64,000 nt of DNA, from contig NZ_NIXN01000005.1 of the NCBI RefSeq assembly GCF_002807055.1, forward strand, positions 186,001-250,000, read 5' to 3'. This DNA is from Confluentibacter citreus (GTDB taxonomy: Bacteria; Bacteroidota; Bacteroidia; Flavobacteriales; Flavobacteriaceae). The position numbers were made by a program, and so were the translations under genes. The notes under the pieces were generated by a model that saw only the letters and a list, made by a program, of their open reading frames with translations, was not told the DNA's origin and made no database searches. Numbering within the stretch: the stretch's first letter is position 1; each line of letters begins with the position of its first letter. Positions 34,488 to 44,085 of this stretch are shown piece by piece.

Positions 34488-34940
34488 ATGCCGCTAATTG
34501 AAATACATACCCTAATTAATGCCGACGCTAAAACCTGTTTTGACTTAGCTAGAAATATAGACATCCATCAAGAATCTTTAAAGCATTCCCAAGAAAAGGC
34601 CATCGCAGGAAAAATATCCGGACTCATAGAATTGGGTGAGTGGGTGAGTTGGGAAGCTAAACATTTGGGTTTTGTACAGCACTTGACATCCAGGATTACC
34701 GAATTTGATTCTCCACATTATTTTGTGGATGAAATGGTTTATGGGGCTTTTAAATCGTTTAAGCATGAGCATATTTTCAAAGAACGGGACAACCAAACAC
34801 TTATGGTAGATACATTCGATTTTGAATCTCCTCTGGGTATTTTTGGTCAGTTTGCCAATTGGTTATTTCTTAAAAAATATATGCTTAACCTTTTAAAAAC
34901 TAGGGGTAATTATATAAAACAAAAGGCCGAATCGCTCTAA
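34488..34940 (+). CDS. SRPBCC-fold (START-like) protein
   Basis: A 150-residue single-domain protein with the SRPBCC pattern IEIHTLINADAKTCFDLARNIDIHQES at the N-terminus, followed by strands ending in a long C-terminal helix (GQFANWLFLKKYMLNLLKTRGNYIK). The fold binds hydrophobic ligands; members of this subgroup are labelled cyclase/dehydrase or cell-division-inhibitor-like without firm proof. There is no signal peptide. It is preceded by a 117-bp gap and followed 72 bp later by a DMT transporter gene. Confidence 0.8.
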   Translation: MPLIEIHTLINADAKTCFDLARNIDIHQESLKHSQEKAIAGKISGLIELGEWVSWEAKHLGFVQHLTSRITEFDSPHYFVDEMVYGAFKSFKHEHIFKERDNQTLMVDTFDFESPLGIFGQFANWLFLKKYMLNLLKTRGNYIKQKAESL

Positions 34941-35012
34941 ATGATTAAATGAGCATCGTAATCTGTCATATTTCTATATTTTATTAAAAAAGCACTGGGC
35001 TATCTTCGCCTT

Positions 35013-35921
35013 ATGGTAATAAAAAAACCGACTACTTTTATATATGGTGTCCTAATTGGACTTTTAGGTATTGTCCTTTTTTCATCCAAAGCGGTTATGG
35101 TAAAATTGGCTTACCAATACAATGTTGATGCCATAAGTATCTTATTGTTACGCATGTTATTTGCATGTCCCTTTTATATCATTATTGCCCTTTGGAATAG
35201 AAAGAAGCAAACAGAACTTGTTTTAGAGACGAAGGATTACTATTGGATTGTGTTCTTTGGTATGATAGGCTATTATTTATCGAGTTATTTCGATTTTGTG
35301 GGCTTAACATATATTAAGGCCAGTTTGGAGCGTATTATATTGTTCTTGTACCCAACGATGGTCATCATTTTTAATAAGGTTTTTTTAAAGAATCGGATAA
35401 CGAAGGTTCAAACAATGGCTATTATTTTAACGTATGTAGGCATTGTAATTGCCTTTGGGGATGAGGTCGCTATTTCCGGAAACGACACGTATGTTGGTGG
35501 GTTTTTTATATTATTGAGTGCCATTACGTATGCAGCGTATTTGGTTGGGAGTGGTTGGTTAATTCCGAAGTTTGGCGTGATGAAATTCACATCCTACGCC
35601 ATGATTGTGTCCTGTATCTGTGTGTTTGTCCATTATTTGATAATTAGGGAAACCAGTATTTTTAGTTATACTTGGGAAGTATATGTTTTAGGATTATTAA
35701 TCGCCATTTTTGCTACTGTAATCCCTTCATTTCTGGTATCTATATCCATAAAAATGATTGATTCTTCAAATTTTGCCATTATTGCTGGTGCTGGTCCTAT
35801 TTCAACCATCATTCTTGCGGGCATTTTTTTAGGTGAACAATTAACCTGGTTGCAGTTGTTTGGTGCGTTGGTAGTTATTTTTGGAATTTTATTAGTATCG
35901 TTGAAGAAAGTTAAAAGTTAA
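35013..35921 (+). CDS. DMT-family (EamA) transporter
   Basis: A 302-residue inner-membrane protein with about 10 helices arranged as two EamA repeats (about 12-145 and 160-298). The repeat-end motifs IKASLERIILFLYPTMVIIFNKV and AIIAGAGPISTIILAGIFLGEQLTWLQLFGALVVIFGI are clear. Members export amino acids, nucleosides or other metabolites; the substrate is unknown. The last codons run into the TTAAAAG repeat (35908-35934), so the final KKVKS residues may be repeat-derived. Confidence 0.88.
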   Translation: MVIKKPTTFIYGVLIGLLGIVLFSSKAVMVKLAYQYNVDAISILLLRMLFACPFYIIIALWNRKKQTELVLETKDYYWIVFFGMIGYYLSSYFDFVGLTYIKASLERIILFLYPTMVIIFNKVFLKNRITKVQTMAIILTYVGIVIAFGDEVAISGNDTYVGGFFILLSAITYAAYLVGSGWLIPKFGVMKFTSYAMIVSCICVFVHYLIIRETSIFSYTWEVYVLGLLIAIFATVIPSFLVSISIKMIDSSNFAIIAGAGPISTIILAGIFLGEQLTWLQLFGALVVIFGILLVSLKKVKS

Positions 35922-36000
35922 AAGTTAAAAGTTACTTCAACTAAACAACTAAACAACTAAACAACTAAACAACTAAACAAATCAACAAATCAACATCCAC
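35908..36000. repeat. Simple tandem repeats: TTAAAAG units, then five AACTAAAC and two AAATCAAC units
   Basis: Four near-identical TTAAAAG units (35908-35934) are followed by five perfect copies of the 8-mer AACTAAAC (35939-35978) and two of AAATCAAC (35979-35994), then a CCCAAGACC-rich tail to about 36050. The array lies between a DMT transporter gene and parE, is non-coding, and is prone to slippage. The remaining gap to 36160 shows nothing further. Confidence 0.85.
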
Positions 36001-36160
36001 CCAACACCCAAGACCCAGAACCCAAGACCCAATACCTTACACCCAAAACCTATCCCCAACTTATCAAAAAATATTGTTAATTACTTTGTGTCATGGCAGT
36101 TTCTTTTTTTAAACTGAAATACTATATTAGCCTACCCTCACAGCACATGCCAAAAGATAT

Positions 36161-38011
36161 ATGATTGAACAAACCAACTACACAGAAGACAATATACGCT
36201 CGTTAGACTGGAAAGAACATATTCGTATGCGTCCAGGGATGTATATTGGAAAATTGGGTGATGGGTCTTCTCCAGACGATGGTATTTATATCCTACTCAA
36301 AGAAGTTTTAGACAATTCCATAGACGAGTATGTCATGGGCGCTGGTAAAACCATTGAAATTTCCATTCAAGGCAATAAAGTGAGTGTACGCGATTATGGT
36401 CGTGGGATTCCTTTAGGCAAAGTGGTAGATGTGGTTTCTAAAATGAACACAGGTGGCAAGTACGATTCTAAAGCATTTAAGAAATCCGTTGGATTGAATG
36501 GTGTAGGTACGAAAGCCGTTAACGCGTTATCCTCTTTTTTCAGGGTAGAATCTACACGGGATAATAAATCGGCTTCCGCAGAATTTGAACAGGGAAATCT
36601 AATCAACCAAGATTTATTGGATGATACCACTAGAAGAAAGGGCACGAAGGTCTCTTTTGTTCCAGATGAAATCATCTTTAAAAAATACAAGTATCGAAAT
36701 GAATACATCATTAAGATGCTTAAAAACTATGTGTACCTAAATCCAGGGTTGACCATCGTTTATAATGGTGAAAAATATTTTAGTGAAAACGGACTTAAGG
36801 ATTTATTAAGTGAAAACATTAATGAATCGGATAGAGCTTATTCAATCATCCATTTAAAGGGAGACGATATTGAAGTCGCTATGACACATAGTAAAACTCA
36901 GTATAGTGAAGAGTACCATTCGTTTGTAAACGGACAAAACACCACACAAGGTGGTACACATTTAGTGGCCTTTAGAGAGGCATTGGTAAAAACGATTAGG
37001 GAGTTTTATGGAAAGAATTACGATCCGTCCGATGTTCGTAAATCCATTGTGTCGGCTATTGCCATTAAGGTCATGGAGCCCGTTTTTGAAAGTCAGACTA
37101 AAACAAAGTTAGGTTCGACCGATATGGGTGGTGATCTTCCAACAGTAAGAACCTATATCAATGATTTTTTAAAAACACATCTGGATAATTATTTACACAA
37201 AAACCCAGAGGCGGCAGATAAAATTCAACGTAAAATCCTTCAGGCAGAACGCGAACGTAAAGAGTTATCAGGTATTCGGAAATTGGCCAAAGACCGTGCT
37301 AAAAAAGCCAGTGTCCACAATAAAAAATTACGTGATTGTCGGGTGCATTTGGGGGACATTAAAAACGATAGAAGTTTAGAATCCACTTTATTTATTACCG
37401 AGGGAGATTCGGCTTCTGGAAGTATCACCAAGTCAAGAGACGTGAATACTCAGGCTGTTTTCAGTTTAAAAGGAAAACCATTGAATTGCTATGGTTTGAG
37501 CAAAAAAATTGTTTATGAAAATGAAGAATTTAATTTGTTGCAAGCGGCATTGAATATAGAGGAATCCCTAGAAGATTTAAGGTATAATAATGTAGTCATA
37601 GCAACCGATGCCGATGTGGATGGGATGCATATTCGGTTATTGCTCATCACCTTTTTTCTTCAGTTTTTTCCAGAAGTCATAAAAGAAGGGCATTTATATA
37701 TTTTACAGACGCCCTTATTTAGGGTTCGAAATAAAAAGGAAACCATCTATTGTTATTCTGAGGAAGAACGGAGGGACGCGATTGAAAAGTTAAAACCAAA
37801 ACCAGAAATCACACGATTTAAAGGACTTGGAGAGATTTCGCCTGATGAGTTCAAGCATTTTATTGGGGAAAACATTCGGTTAGATCCTGTGATGTTGGAC
37901 GATAACATGTCCATTGAAAATTTATTGGAGTTTTATATGGGTAAAAACACCCCTGATAGACAAGAATTTATCATTGATAATTTAAAAGTAGAATTGGATA
38001 TTATTGAATAA
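36161..38011 (+). CDS. parE: DNA topoisomerase IV subunit B
   Basis: The ATPase subunit of a type IIA topoisomerase. The GHKL ATPase domain shows [18 protein letters not shown] and [13 protein letters not shown]. The TOPRIM domain shows [11 protein letters not shown] and DADVDGMHI. The 616-residue length, the sequence style and the partner gene parC directly downstream fit ParE rather than GyrB. Topoisomerase IV decatenates daughter chromosomes. A 309-bp spacer that contains a small ORF separates it from parC. Confidence 0.93.
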   Translation: MIEQTNYTEDNIRSLDWKEHIRMRPGMYIGKLGDGSSPDDGIYILLKEVLDNSIDEYVMGAGKTIEISIQGNKVSVRDYGRGIPLGKVVDVVSKMNTGGKYDSKAFKKSVGLNGVGTKAVNALSSFFRVESTRDNKSASAEFEQGNLINQDLLDDTTRRKGTKVSFVPDEIIFKKYKYRNEYIIKMLKNYVYLNPGLTIVYNGEKYFSENGLKDLLSENINESDRAYSIIHLKGDDIEVAMTHSKTQYSEEYHSFVNGQNTTQGGTHLVAFREALVKTIREFYGKNYDPSDVRKSIVSAIAIKVMEPVFESQTKTKLGSTDMGGDLPTVRTYINDFLKTHLDNYLHKNPEAADKIQRKILQAERERKELSGIRKLAKDRAKKASVHNKKLRDCRVHLGDIKNDRSLESTLFITEGDSASGSITKSRDVNTQAVFSLKGKPLNCYGLSKKIVYENEEFNLLQAALNIEESLEDLRYNNVVIATDADVDGMHIRLLLITFFLQFFPEVIKEGHLYILQTPLFRVRNKKETIYCYSEEERRDAIEKLKPKPEITRFKGLGEISPDEFKHFIGENIRLDPVMLDDNMSIENLLEFYMGKNTPDRQEFIIDNLKVELDIIE

Positions 38012-38111
38012 AAGGTATTCAAAATTATCTATTTGTTATTTTAAGATTAAAAAAATGAGAATTCAATTTAAATATTAGTTAAAATGGAATTAAAATATAT
38101 AAGTTTAGTTG

Positions 38112-38119
38112 TAAATTTG
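38112..38119 (+). promoter_or_regulatory. -7 box upstream of the 44-codon ORF and parC
   Basis: TAAATTTG matches TAnnTTTG. It is followed by a short hairpin CCTGA-TTCAG-TCAGG (38144-38158) in the leader. It could give parC its own promoter separate from parE. No good -33 TTG is seen. Confidence 0.45.
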
Positions 38120-38176
38120 CACAAAAAAGGCAAATTAACTTAGCCTGATTCAGTCAGGTTTTAAAACTAAATAGAT

Positions 38177-38311
38177 ATGTTATATTCAAAAGAAACTAAA
38201 TTGGTAAGAAGAGAGGTTTATGATTTTGTAACGGCATTTAATAGAAATATAAGCAAAGCCAAAGATAAGCCCTCAGGAAAAACGATGCTTAGCGGGCGAC
38301 CTAAAAAATAG
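38177..38311 (+). CDS. Small basic protein encoded between parE and parC (44 residues)
   Basis: ATG to TAG encodes 44 residues, MLYSKETKLVRREVYDFV followed by a strongly basic C-terminus ending SGRPKK; about a quarter of residues are Lys or Arg. No hydrophobic helix and no recognised domain. It follows a -7 box and leader hairpin and ends 9 bp before the parC start, as a co-transcribed gene would. A chance ORF cannot be excluded at this length. If real, the charge pattern suggests nucleic-acid contact or a topoisomerase helper. This is a guess. Confidence 0.5.
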   Translation: MLYSKETKLVRREVYDFVTAFNRNISKAKDKPSGKTMLSGRPKK

Positions 38312-38320
38312 TAATAATTA

Positions 38321-40972
38321 ATGATTGAAGACGGCAACGATTTAATTAACGAACAAGAAGAACCAAAAGAAACCATTACCCGTGTAACGGGCATGTACAA
38401 AGACTGGTTTTTAGATTATGCTTCCTACGTTATATTAGAACGTGCTGTCCCGGCCATTGAAGATGGCTTTAAACCTGTGCAACGCCGCATCATGCATTCC
38501 ATGAAAGATTTGGATGATGGACGTTACAATAAGGTGGCAAACATTGTGGGTCATACCATGCAATACCACCCACATGGTGATGCTAGTATTGCCGATGCCA
38601 TGGTTCAAATCGGGCAAAAAGATTTATTAATTGATACCCAAGGAAACTGGGGTAATATTTTAACCGGCGATAGCGCTGCAGCATCCCGTTATATTGAGGC
38701 ACGTCTGTCAAAGTTTGCTTTAGATGTCGTTTATAATCCGAAGATTACCGAATGGCAGGCATCGTATGATGGTAGACGAAAAGAGCCAGTAAATTTACCT
38801 GTTATGTTTCCTTTGCTATTGGCACAAGGCGGCGAAGGGATAGCGGTCGGACTTTCTACAAAAATATTACCACATAATTTTATTGAACTCATTGATGCTT
38901 CCATCAAGCATCTAAAAGGGAAAACCTTTACGCTTTTTCCGGATTTTCCAACGGCTGGGATTGCCGATTTTTCAAATTATAATGATGGTTTGCGGGGCGG
39001 ACGTGTTCGTGTAAGAGCCAGAATATCGCAGCTTGATAAATACACACTAGCTATCACCGAAATTCCTTTTGGAACCAATACCTCTACCTTAATCGATTCC
39101 ATTTTAAAAGCCAACGATAAAGGCAAAATAAAAATCAAAAAGATTGAAGATAATACGGCTGCCAATGTTGAAATTTTAGTGCATTTACCGCCCGGTATAT
39201 CACCCGATAAAACCATTGATGCTTTATATGCTTTTACAAGTTGTGAGACACCCGTATCGCCATTAGGTTGTGTTATTGAAGATAATAAACCTTTGTTTGT
39301 AGGGGTTTCAGAGATGTTGCGTCGTTCTACCGATAACACGGTACAGCTTTTAAAGAGTGATTTAGAAATAAAATTAGAGGAGCTGGAAGAACAATGGCAT
39401 TTTGCTTCTTTAGAACGCATTTTCATTGAAAAAAGAATCTATCGTGATATTGAGGAAGAAGAAACGTGGGAAGGTGTTATCAGTGCCATCGATAAAGGAT
39501 TGCAACCGCATATCAAACATCTGAAACGTGCCATTACGGAAGACGACATTGTACGTTTAACAGAAATTAGGATTAAGCGTATCTCTAAGTTTGATATTGA
39601 TAAAGCCCAACAAAAAATAGAAGCTCTAGAAGACCAAATTGCTGAAATTAAACATCATTTAGCGCACCTGATAGAATATGCCATTGCCTATTTTACACGA
39701 CTGAAAAAAGATTATGGTGAAGGGCGCGAGCGTAAAACCGAAATACGCGCTTTTGATGATGTAGATGCCACAAAAGTGGTGATTCGCAACACCAAACTCT
39801 ACGTTAATCGAGAAGAAGGTTTTGTGGGCATGTCGCTTAAAAAAGATGAATACGTTTGCGATTGCAGCGACATCGACGATATTATTGTATTTACTGGAGA
39901 AGGTAAAATGATGGTCACCAAAGTGGATGCCAAAACCTTTGTGGGCAAAGACATTATTCATGTGGCTGTTTTTAATAAAAAAGACAACAGAACCATTTAT
40001 AACATGATTTATAGGGATGGGAAAAGTGGTCCATCCTACATAAAACGATTTGCGGTAACGGGGATTACCAGAGATAAGGAATACGATTTAACCAACGGAA
40101 ACAAATTATCAAGTATTTTATATTTTTCGGCAAACCATAATGGGGAAGCAGAGGTAGTTACCATTTTGTTACGTCAGGCTGGAAGTATTAAAAAATTAAA
40201 ATGGGATATTGATTTTTCAGATATTATTATTAAAGGAAGGGATTCTAAAGGTAATTTGGTTACCAAGTACCCCATTAAAAAAGTAGAACTTAAAGAAAAA
40301 GGAATATCTACTTTAAAACCCAGAAAAATTTGGTTTGATGATACCGTGCAACGTTTAAATGTAGATGGTAGAGGCGAACTTATCGGTGAGTTTAGAGGGG
40401 AAGACCGTATTTTAATCATCAACCAATCGGGCGTCATTAAAACGATTGTTCCAGAAATTACCGCCCATTTTGATGATGATATGATTGTATTGGAAAAATG
40501 GATTCCCAAAAAACCAATTTCAGCTATTTATTATGATGGCGAAAAGGAACGCTATTATGTGAAACGCTTTTTAATTGAAAATGAAAATAGGGAAGATGTT
40601 TTTATTTCAGAACATGAAAAATCACAATTAGAAATCGTCTCCACCGATTGGCGACCTATGGCAGAAGTTATTTATGCGAAGCAAAAAGGTAAAGATGCCA
40701 AAGAAACACAAATAGTAAATCTAGAGGATTTTATAGCTATAAAAGGCATAAAGGCCATAGGAAATCAATTAACTACGGATAAAATAAAACAAGTTAATTT
40801 ATTAGACCCTTTGCCTTATGAGGCTCCCGAAGAAATACATGCCGACGAGATAGAGGTAGTTGATGAAGAAACTGTTTTAGATGACGATTCTCAATCCACA
40901 GATTCTGATACAAAGAAAGATGATGATGGCAGTTTTCAAATTGATGAAGAAGGGCAGATAACCTTATTTTAA
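38321..40972 (+). CDS. parC: DNA topoisomerase IV subunit A
   Basis: The 883-residue DNA-cleaving subunit. The catalytic Tyr lies in SAAASRYIEARLSK and the winged-helix region has GFKPVQRRIMHSM and YHPHGDASI. The C-terminal half contains degenerate beta-pinwheel repeats and ends in an acidic tail (EEGQITLF). The absence of a clear GyrA box QRRGGKG and the parE partner support ParC over GyrA. Its stop is 5 bp from the convergent DUF192 gene, with no terminator hairpin between. Confidence 0.93.
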   Translation: MIEDGNDLINEQEEPKETITRVTGMYKDWFLDYASYVILERAVPAIEDGFKPVQRRIMHSMKDLDDGRYNKVANIVGHTMQYHPHGDASIADAMVQIGQKDLLIDTQGNWGNILTGDSAAASRYIEARLSKFALDVVYNPKITEWQASYDGRRKEPVNLPVMFPLLLAQGGEGIAVGLSTKILPHNFIELIDASIKHLKGKTFTLFPDFPTAGIADFSNYNDGLRGGRVRVRARISQLDKYTLAITEIPFGTNTSTLIDSILKANDKGKIKIKKIEDNTAANVEILVHLPPGISPDKTIDALYAFTSCETPVSPLGCVIEDNKPLFVGVSEMLRRSTDNTVQLLKSDLEIKLEELEEQWHFASLERIFIEKRIYRDIEEEETWEGVISAIDKGLQPHIKHLKRAITEDDIVRLTEIRIKRISKFDIDKAQQKIEALEDQIAEIKHHLAHLIEYAIAYFTRLKKDYGEGRERKTEIRAFDDVDATKVVIRNTKLYVNREEGFVGMSLKKDEYVCDCSDIDDIIVFTGEGKMMVTKVDAKTFVGKDIIHVAVFNKKDNRTIYNMIYRDGKSGPSYIKRFAVTGITRDKEYDLTNGNKLSSILYFSANHNGEAEVVTILLRQAGSIKKLKWDIDFSDIIIKGRDSKGNLVTKYPIKKVELKEKGISTLKPRKIWFDDTVQRLNVDGRGELIGEFRGEDRILIINQSGVIKTIVPEITAHFDDDMIVLEKWIPKKPISAIYYDGEKERYYVKRFLIENENREDVFISEHEKSQLEIVSTDWRPMAEVIYAKQKGKDAKETQIVNLEDFIAIKGIKAIGNQLTTDKIKQVNLLDPLPYEAPEEIHADEIEVVDEETVLDDDSQSTDSDTKKDDDGSFQIDEEGQITLF

Positions 40973-40977
40973 ATTAG

Positions 40978-41466
40978 TTACTGCCAACTTAAACTATCAC
41001 CTTCCTTAAGTAACCAAGTATCCACCAAACCTGCATTGACCTCTAAAACATATTTTGCAGGAACATTTGATGGCAATGACGTTTCATCAAAGGGTTTGGC
41101 GTTTTTTTGATAGCTCACAATTTTTTTATTAGCACCAATATAAATGATATCTAAGGGGATTTGTGTGTTTTTCATAAAGAAATAACGTTCCATAACATCA
41201 TCAAAAACAAATAACATGCCTTGATTGGTTTCCATAGAGCTTCTATACATCAATCCTGTTTGAATATCGTACTCGGTATCGGCAATTTCAATGTCTAGTT
41301 TGATTTCGGTAGAATCGGTGGCGATTTTAAAAATAGTCAGATCGCCTTCCTTGTTAAAAATAACTTCAGTTTGTTTGATGGTCTTTTTTTCTTCCTTACA
41401 TCCTGCAATGCTAAGAAGTAACATTCCTAAACCTAAAAAAACAACTATATTTTTTTTTAAACACAT
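40978..41466 (-). CDS. DUF192 lipoprotein
   Basis: A 162-residue exported protein. The signal is followed by a lipobox (LLLSIAGCKEE, Cys about 23) and then a DUF192 domain (about 45-158) with the typical LDIEIADTEYDIQTGLMYRSSM start and NTQIPLDIIYIGANKKIV middle. DUF192 is a small beta-sandwich of unknown function, seen in secreted proteins. It is the last gene of the nrnA-gldI-PPIase-lgt unit, 15 bp after lgt. Confidence 0.88.
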   Translation of the reverse strand: MCLKKNIVVFLGLGMLLLSIAGCKEEKKTIKQTEVIFNKEGDLTIFKIATDSTEIKLDIEIADTEYDIQTGLMYRSSMETNQGMLFVFDDVMERYFFMKNTQIPLDIIYIGANKKIVSYQKNAKPFDETSLPSNVPAKYVLEVNAGLVDTWLLKEGDSLSWQ

Positions 41467-41481
41467 ATTGAACTGATTAAT

Positions 41482-42405
41482 TTACTGGGCTTTTGGTTTA
41501 TAAATAAACATAAAATAAAGACCGATAATGATAAAAGGAATGCTTAACCATTGTCCGGTATTCAATCCAAACCAATTAATATATTCTTCACCTTGAGGCT
41601 CTTTAACAAATTCCACAAAGAAACGAACGGTCCAAAGTAACACTAAAAACAGACCAAATAAGAAGCCGGTTTGATCTCTTTTAGGAGTTTTAGAATACAC
41701 AAACCATAAAATTAAGAACACAAATATATAGCAGAAAGATTCATATAATTGTGCTGGATGTCTGTAAGGAACAGCTTCTAATAAATCAGCAAACTGTGGA
41801 TTTTCTACAACAGCATCATATGCTTTTTGAACATCTTTTATACCTGTTAATTGGGTAATTTCATATTTGTTATAGTAATCTTGTATGAAGCGGACACCAA
41901 AGTTAGAATCGGTTACTTTTCCAATAATTTCTGAATTAATAAAATTGCCTATTCTAATAAAAACAGCTCCAGAAGCAACCGAGATAACGACTCTATCCAA
42001 AATCCAAAGCAATGATTTATAGTTGTACTTTTTTCTATATAAATACATACCAACAATAATACCAATGGCAGCCCCATGACTTGCTAATCCTTGAAATCCA
42101 GTGAATTCAATCCCATTTTTAAAACTGAATGGTAAAAAAATGCTGAAAAAATCTTCTGAAATAAGTTCCGATTGATAAAATAGCACATGCCCCAAACGCG
42201 CACCAATCATGGTTGCTAAAACAGTGTATATAAAAAGGGGATCCAAATAGTCTAAATCTATTTTTTCCCTAATGAAAATACGTTTCATGATATACCAACC
42301 CAGAATGAAAGCGACCACCCACATAAGGCTATAAAAATGAAGATTAAAGTTGCCTACAATGTTAAAGGCTGATATAGGATTCCAATCAAATTTTAATAAA
42401 TACAT
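41482..42405 (-). CDS. lgt: Prolipoprotein diacylglyceryl transferase
   Basis: Transfers diacylglycerol from phosphatidylglycerol to the lipobox Cys of prelipoproteins. The 307-residue membrane protein has about seven helices, the Lgt signature RIGNFINSEIIG and the conserved GLASHGAAIG loop. It lies in an operon with two lipoprotein folding enzymes (the cyclophilin/FKBP protein and GldI) and a DUF192 lipoprotein, a fitting context, and begins 6 bp after the upstream stop. Confidence 0.95.
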   Translation of the reverse strand: MYLLKFDWNPISAFNIVGNFNLHFYSLMWVVAFILGWYIMKRIFIREKIDLDYLDPLFIYTVLATMIGARLGHVLFYQSELISEDFFSIFLPFSFKNGIEFTGFQGLASHGAAIGIIVGMYLYRKKYNYKSLLWILDRVVISVASGAVFIRIGNFINSEIIGKVTDSNFGVRFIQDYYNKYEITQLTGIKDVQKAYDAVVENPQFADLLEAVPYRHPAQLYESFCYIFVFLILWFVYSKTPKRDQTGFLFGLFLVLLWTVRFFVEFVKEPQGEEYINWFGLNTGQWLSIPFIIIGLYFMFIYKPKAQ

Positions 42406-42411
42406 AGATTC

Positions 42412-43536
42412 TTATTTCAAAATTTCTAAAATTTCAACTTCAAATATCAAATTGGTCTTTGGAGGAATATCTCTATTTCCAGTTTCGCCATACGCTAAAT
42501 GATAAGGGATAAAAAGGGTGGCTTTATCACCAACACTTAATTGTTTCAAACCTTCTTTAAATCCAGGGATCATTCGGGCATCTGGGCCAATTTCAAAAAT
42601 GATTGGTTCATACCCATTGGCTGCTTTTTGGCGTAGGTTAACAGCATCAAGCGCTTCTGCGGTTTCTAATTTACTGGTTCCAAGAAGTTTTCCATCTTCA
42701 AAATAAACTGTATAATTTCCCAATATTTTATGAGTTTCAGTCAGTTTTTCACCCGTGCCTTTTTCGGTAATAATATATTCTAAGCCAGAAGGTAGGGTGG
42801 TTGTTTTTTCTTTTTGTGTATTGAATTTTTCTTGGTTAGATTTTAGTAAAGCCGCCTTCTTTTCTGCTTTTTCTTTTTCTAGACGTTCTATTTCCGCAAA
42901 ATGGTTTTTAAAGATACTCGTAGCATTAAACGATTTCGCGTCTTTACCTTTTCTAATAATGTTTAACTCTTCAATAACAATAGGTTCTAAAGGTTTGTTG
43001 GCAGGATCGGTTTTTACATTGGAAATGGAATCCTGGATATCAATTCCCAGAACTAATTCACCAAAAACAGTATGCACGTTGTCTAAGGAAGGCTTCGGTA
43101 TTTCGGTTATAAAAAACTGACTTCCATTGGTGTTGGGTCCCGAATTAGCCATAGAAAGTATGCCTGGCTTATCGTGTTTTAAATCAGTTTTGAATTCATC
43201 ATTAAATTTATATCCAGGACTTCCCATCCCATTACCCATAGGGTCACCACCTTGAATCATAAATCCATCCATAACACGATGGAAAATAAGGCCGTTATAA
43301 AACTTTTTTCCTTTATAAGTTTCATCAACAAGGGTATTAGTCCCTTCAGCAAGCGATATAAAATTAGCTACCGTTACAGGTGTTTTGTCATAAAATAACC
43401 TAGCAACCATAGTACCTTTAGTAGTGACAAATTCGGCATATATACCATCCTCTAAATCTGGGTATTGTGCCTTACAAGACGAAAATCCCATTATAAAAAT
43501 CAGGGATAAACCTAGAAGCTGTTTAAAAACTCTCAT
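42412..43536 (-). CDS. Cyclophilin-FKBP fusion peptidyl-prolyl isomerase lipoprotein
   Basis: A 374-residue protein anchored by a lipoprotein signal (IMGFSSCKAQ, Cys about 20). A cyclophilin domain (about 32-195, FHRVMDGFMIQGGDPMGNGMG) is joined by a Lys/Glu-rich coiled linker (about 205-245) to an FKBP domain (about 250-374, IPYHLAYGETGNRDIPPKTNLIFEVEIL). Both prolyl-isomerase folds in one chain suggest a periplasmic folding factor. Its stop lies 6 bp from the lgt start and its start is 3 bp from the gldI stop, forming a tight operon. Confidence 0.93.
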   Translation of the reverse strand: MRVFKQLLGLSLIFIMGFSSCKAQYPDLEDGIYAEFVTTKGTMVARLFYDKTPVTVANFISLAEGTNTLVDETYKGKKFYNGLIFHRVMDGFMIQGGDPMGNGMGSPGYKFNDEFKTDLKHDKPGILSMANSGPNTNGSQFFITEIPKPSLDNVHTVFGELVLGIDIQDSISNVKTDPANKPLEPIVIEELNIIRKGKDAKSFNATSIFKNHFAEIERLEKEKAEKKAALLKSNQEKFNTQKEKTTTLPSGLEYIITEKGTGEKLTETHKILGNYTVYFEDGKLLGTSKLETAEALDAVNLRQKAANGYEPIIFEIGPDARMIPGFKEGLKQLSVGDKATLFIPYHLAYGETGNRDIPPKTNLIFEVEILEILK

Positions 43537-43539
43537 AAA

Positions 43540-44085
43540 TTAATCAGATTGGTTTTCGGTAATTGAATGGACAGTGACTTCGCATATTAGAGGTATGTTA
43601 GTTCCAATTTTATTTAGATCGCCATAATAACCGTATGCTTTTTGGGAAGGGAATAAGAAGGTTACCGTTTCGCCGGTTTTCATGAGTTTTAATCCTTCAC
43701 GAAGCCCCGTAAACAATTCTTCTTTATCCATCACATACGTTTTGTCTTTAATATCGTCCTTGGAATATATTAAAGAACCATTTAAGTCTTTAACCTCATA
43801 ATCATAGTTAATAATATCACCAAATTCTGGAGTTTCTAAGCTGTCAATGTCTACTTTGGTATTATAATAATACCAAAATCCACTTTTAGAGGCAATGTAA
43901 TCTTTCTTTTCTCTCTCCATTAATTTTTTAATGGTTGCTTGTTCATTAGCATTTAACTTTTTATTCCTTTCAACAGACGCATCAATGAATGAGCCTGTTT
44001 TTGTGGAAATTGGTTTTCTTGCTTCTGGCATTTTACAGCTAGCGAAGGCCAATAATAGTAGGGCTAGGGTTAGTAATTTATTCAT
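43540..44085 (-). CDS. gldI: Gliding-motility FKBP lipoprotein GldI
   Basis: A 181-residue lipoprotein (signal LLAFASCKMPEARKP, Cys about 17) with a C-terminal FKBP-type isomerase domain (about 85-178; GLREGLKLMKTGETVTFLFPSQKAYGYYG). In Flavobacterium this gene is needed for gliding motility and folding of type IX secretion components. The neighbouring nrnA and PPIase genes match the usual gldI setting. It overlaps nrnA by 8 bp. Confidence 0.9.
   Translation of the reverse strand: MNKLLTLALLLLAFASCKMPEARKPISTKTGSFIDASVERNKKLNANEQATIKKLMEREKKDYIASKSGFWYYYNTKVDIDSLETPEFGDIINYDYEVKDLNGSLIYSKDDIKDKTYVMDKEELFTGLREGLKLMKTGETVTFLFPSQKAYGYYGDLNKIGTNIPLICEVTVHSITENQSD

Noticed and set aside
35939-36050. 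Possible CRISPR array
   Set aside because: Repeats are 8 bp and contiguous, without unique spacers; it is a simple tandem repeat.
36161-40972. gyrB/gyrA rather than parE/parC
   Set aside because: The B-subunit length and style, the pairing in one locus, and the absence of a clear GyrA box favour topoisomerase IV.
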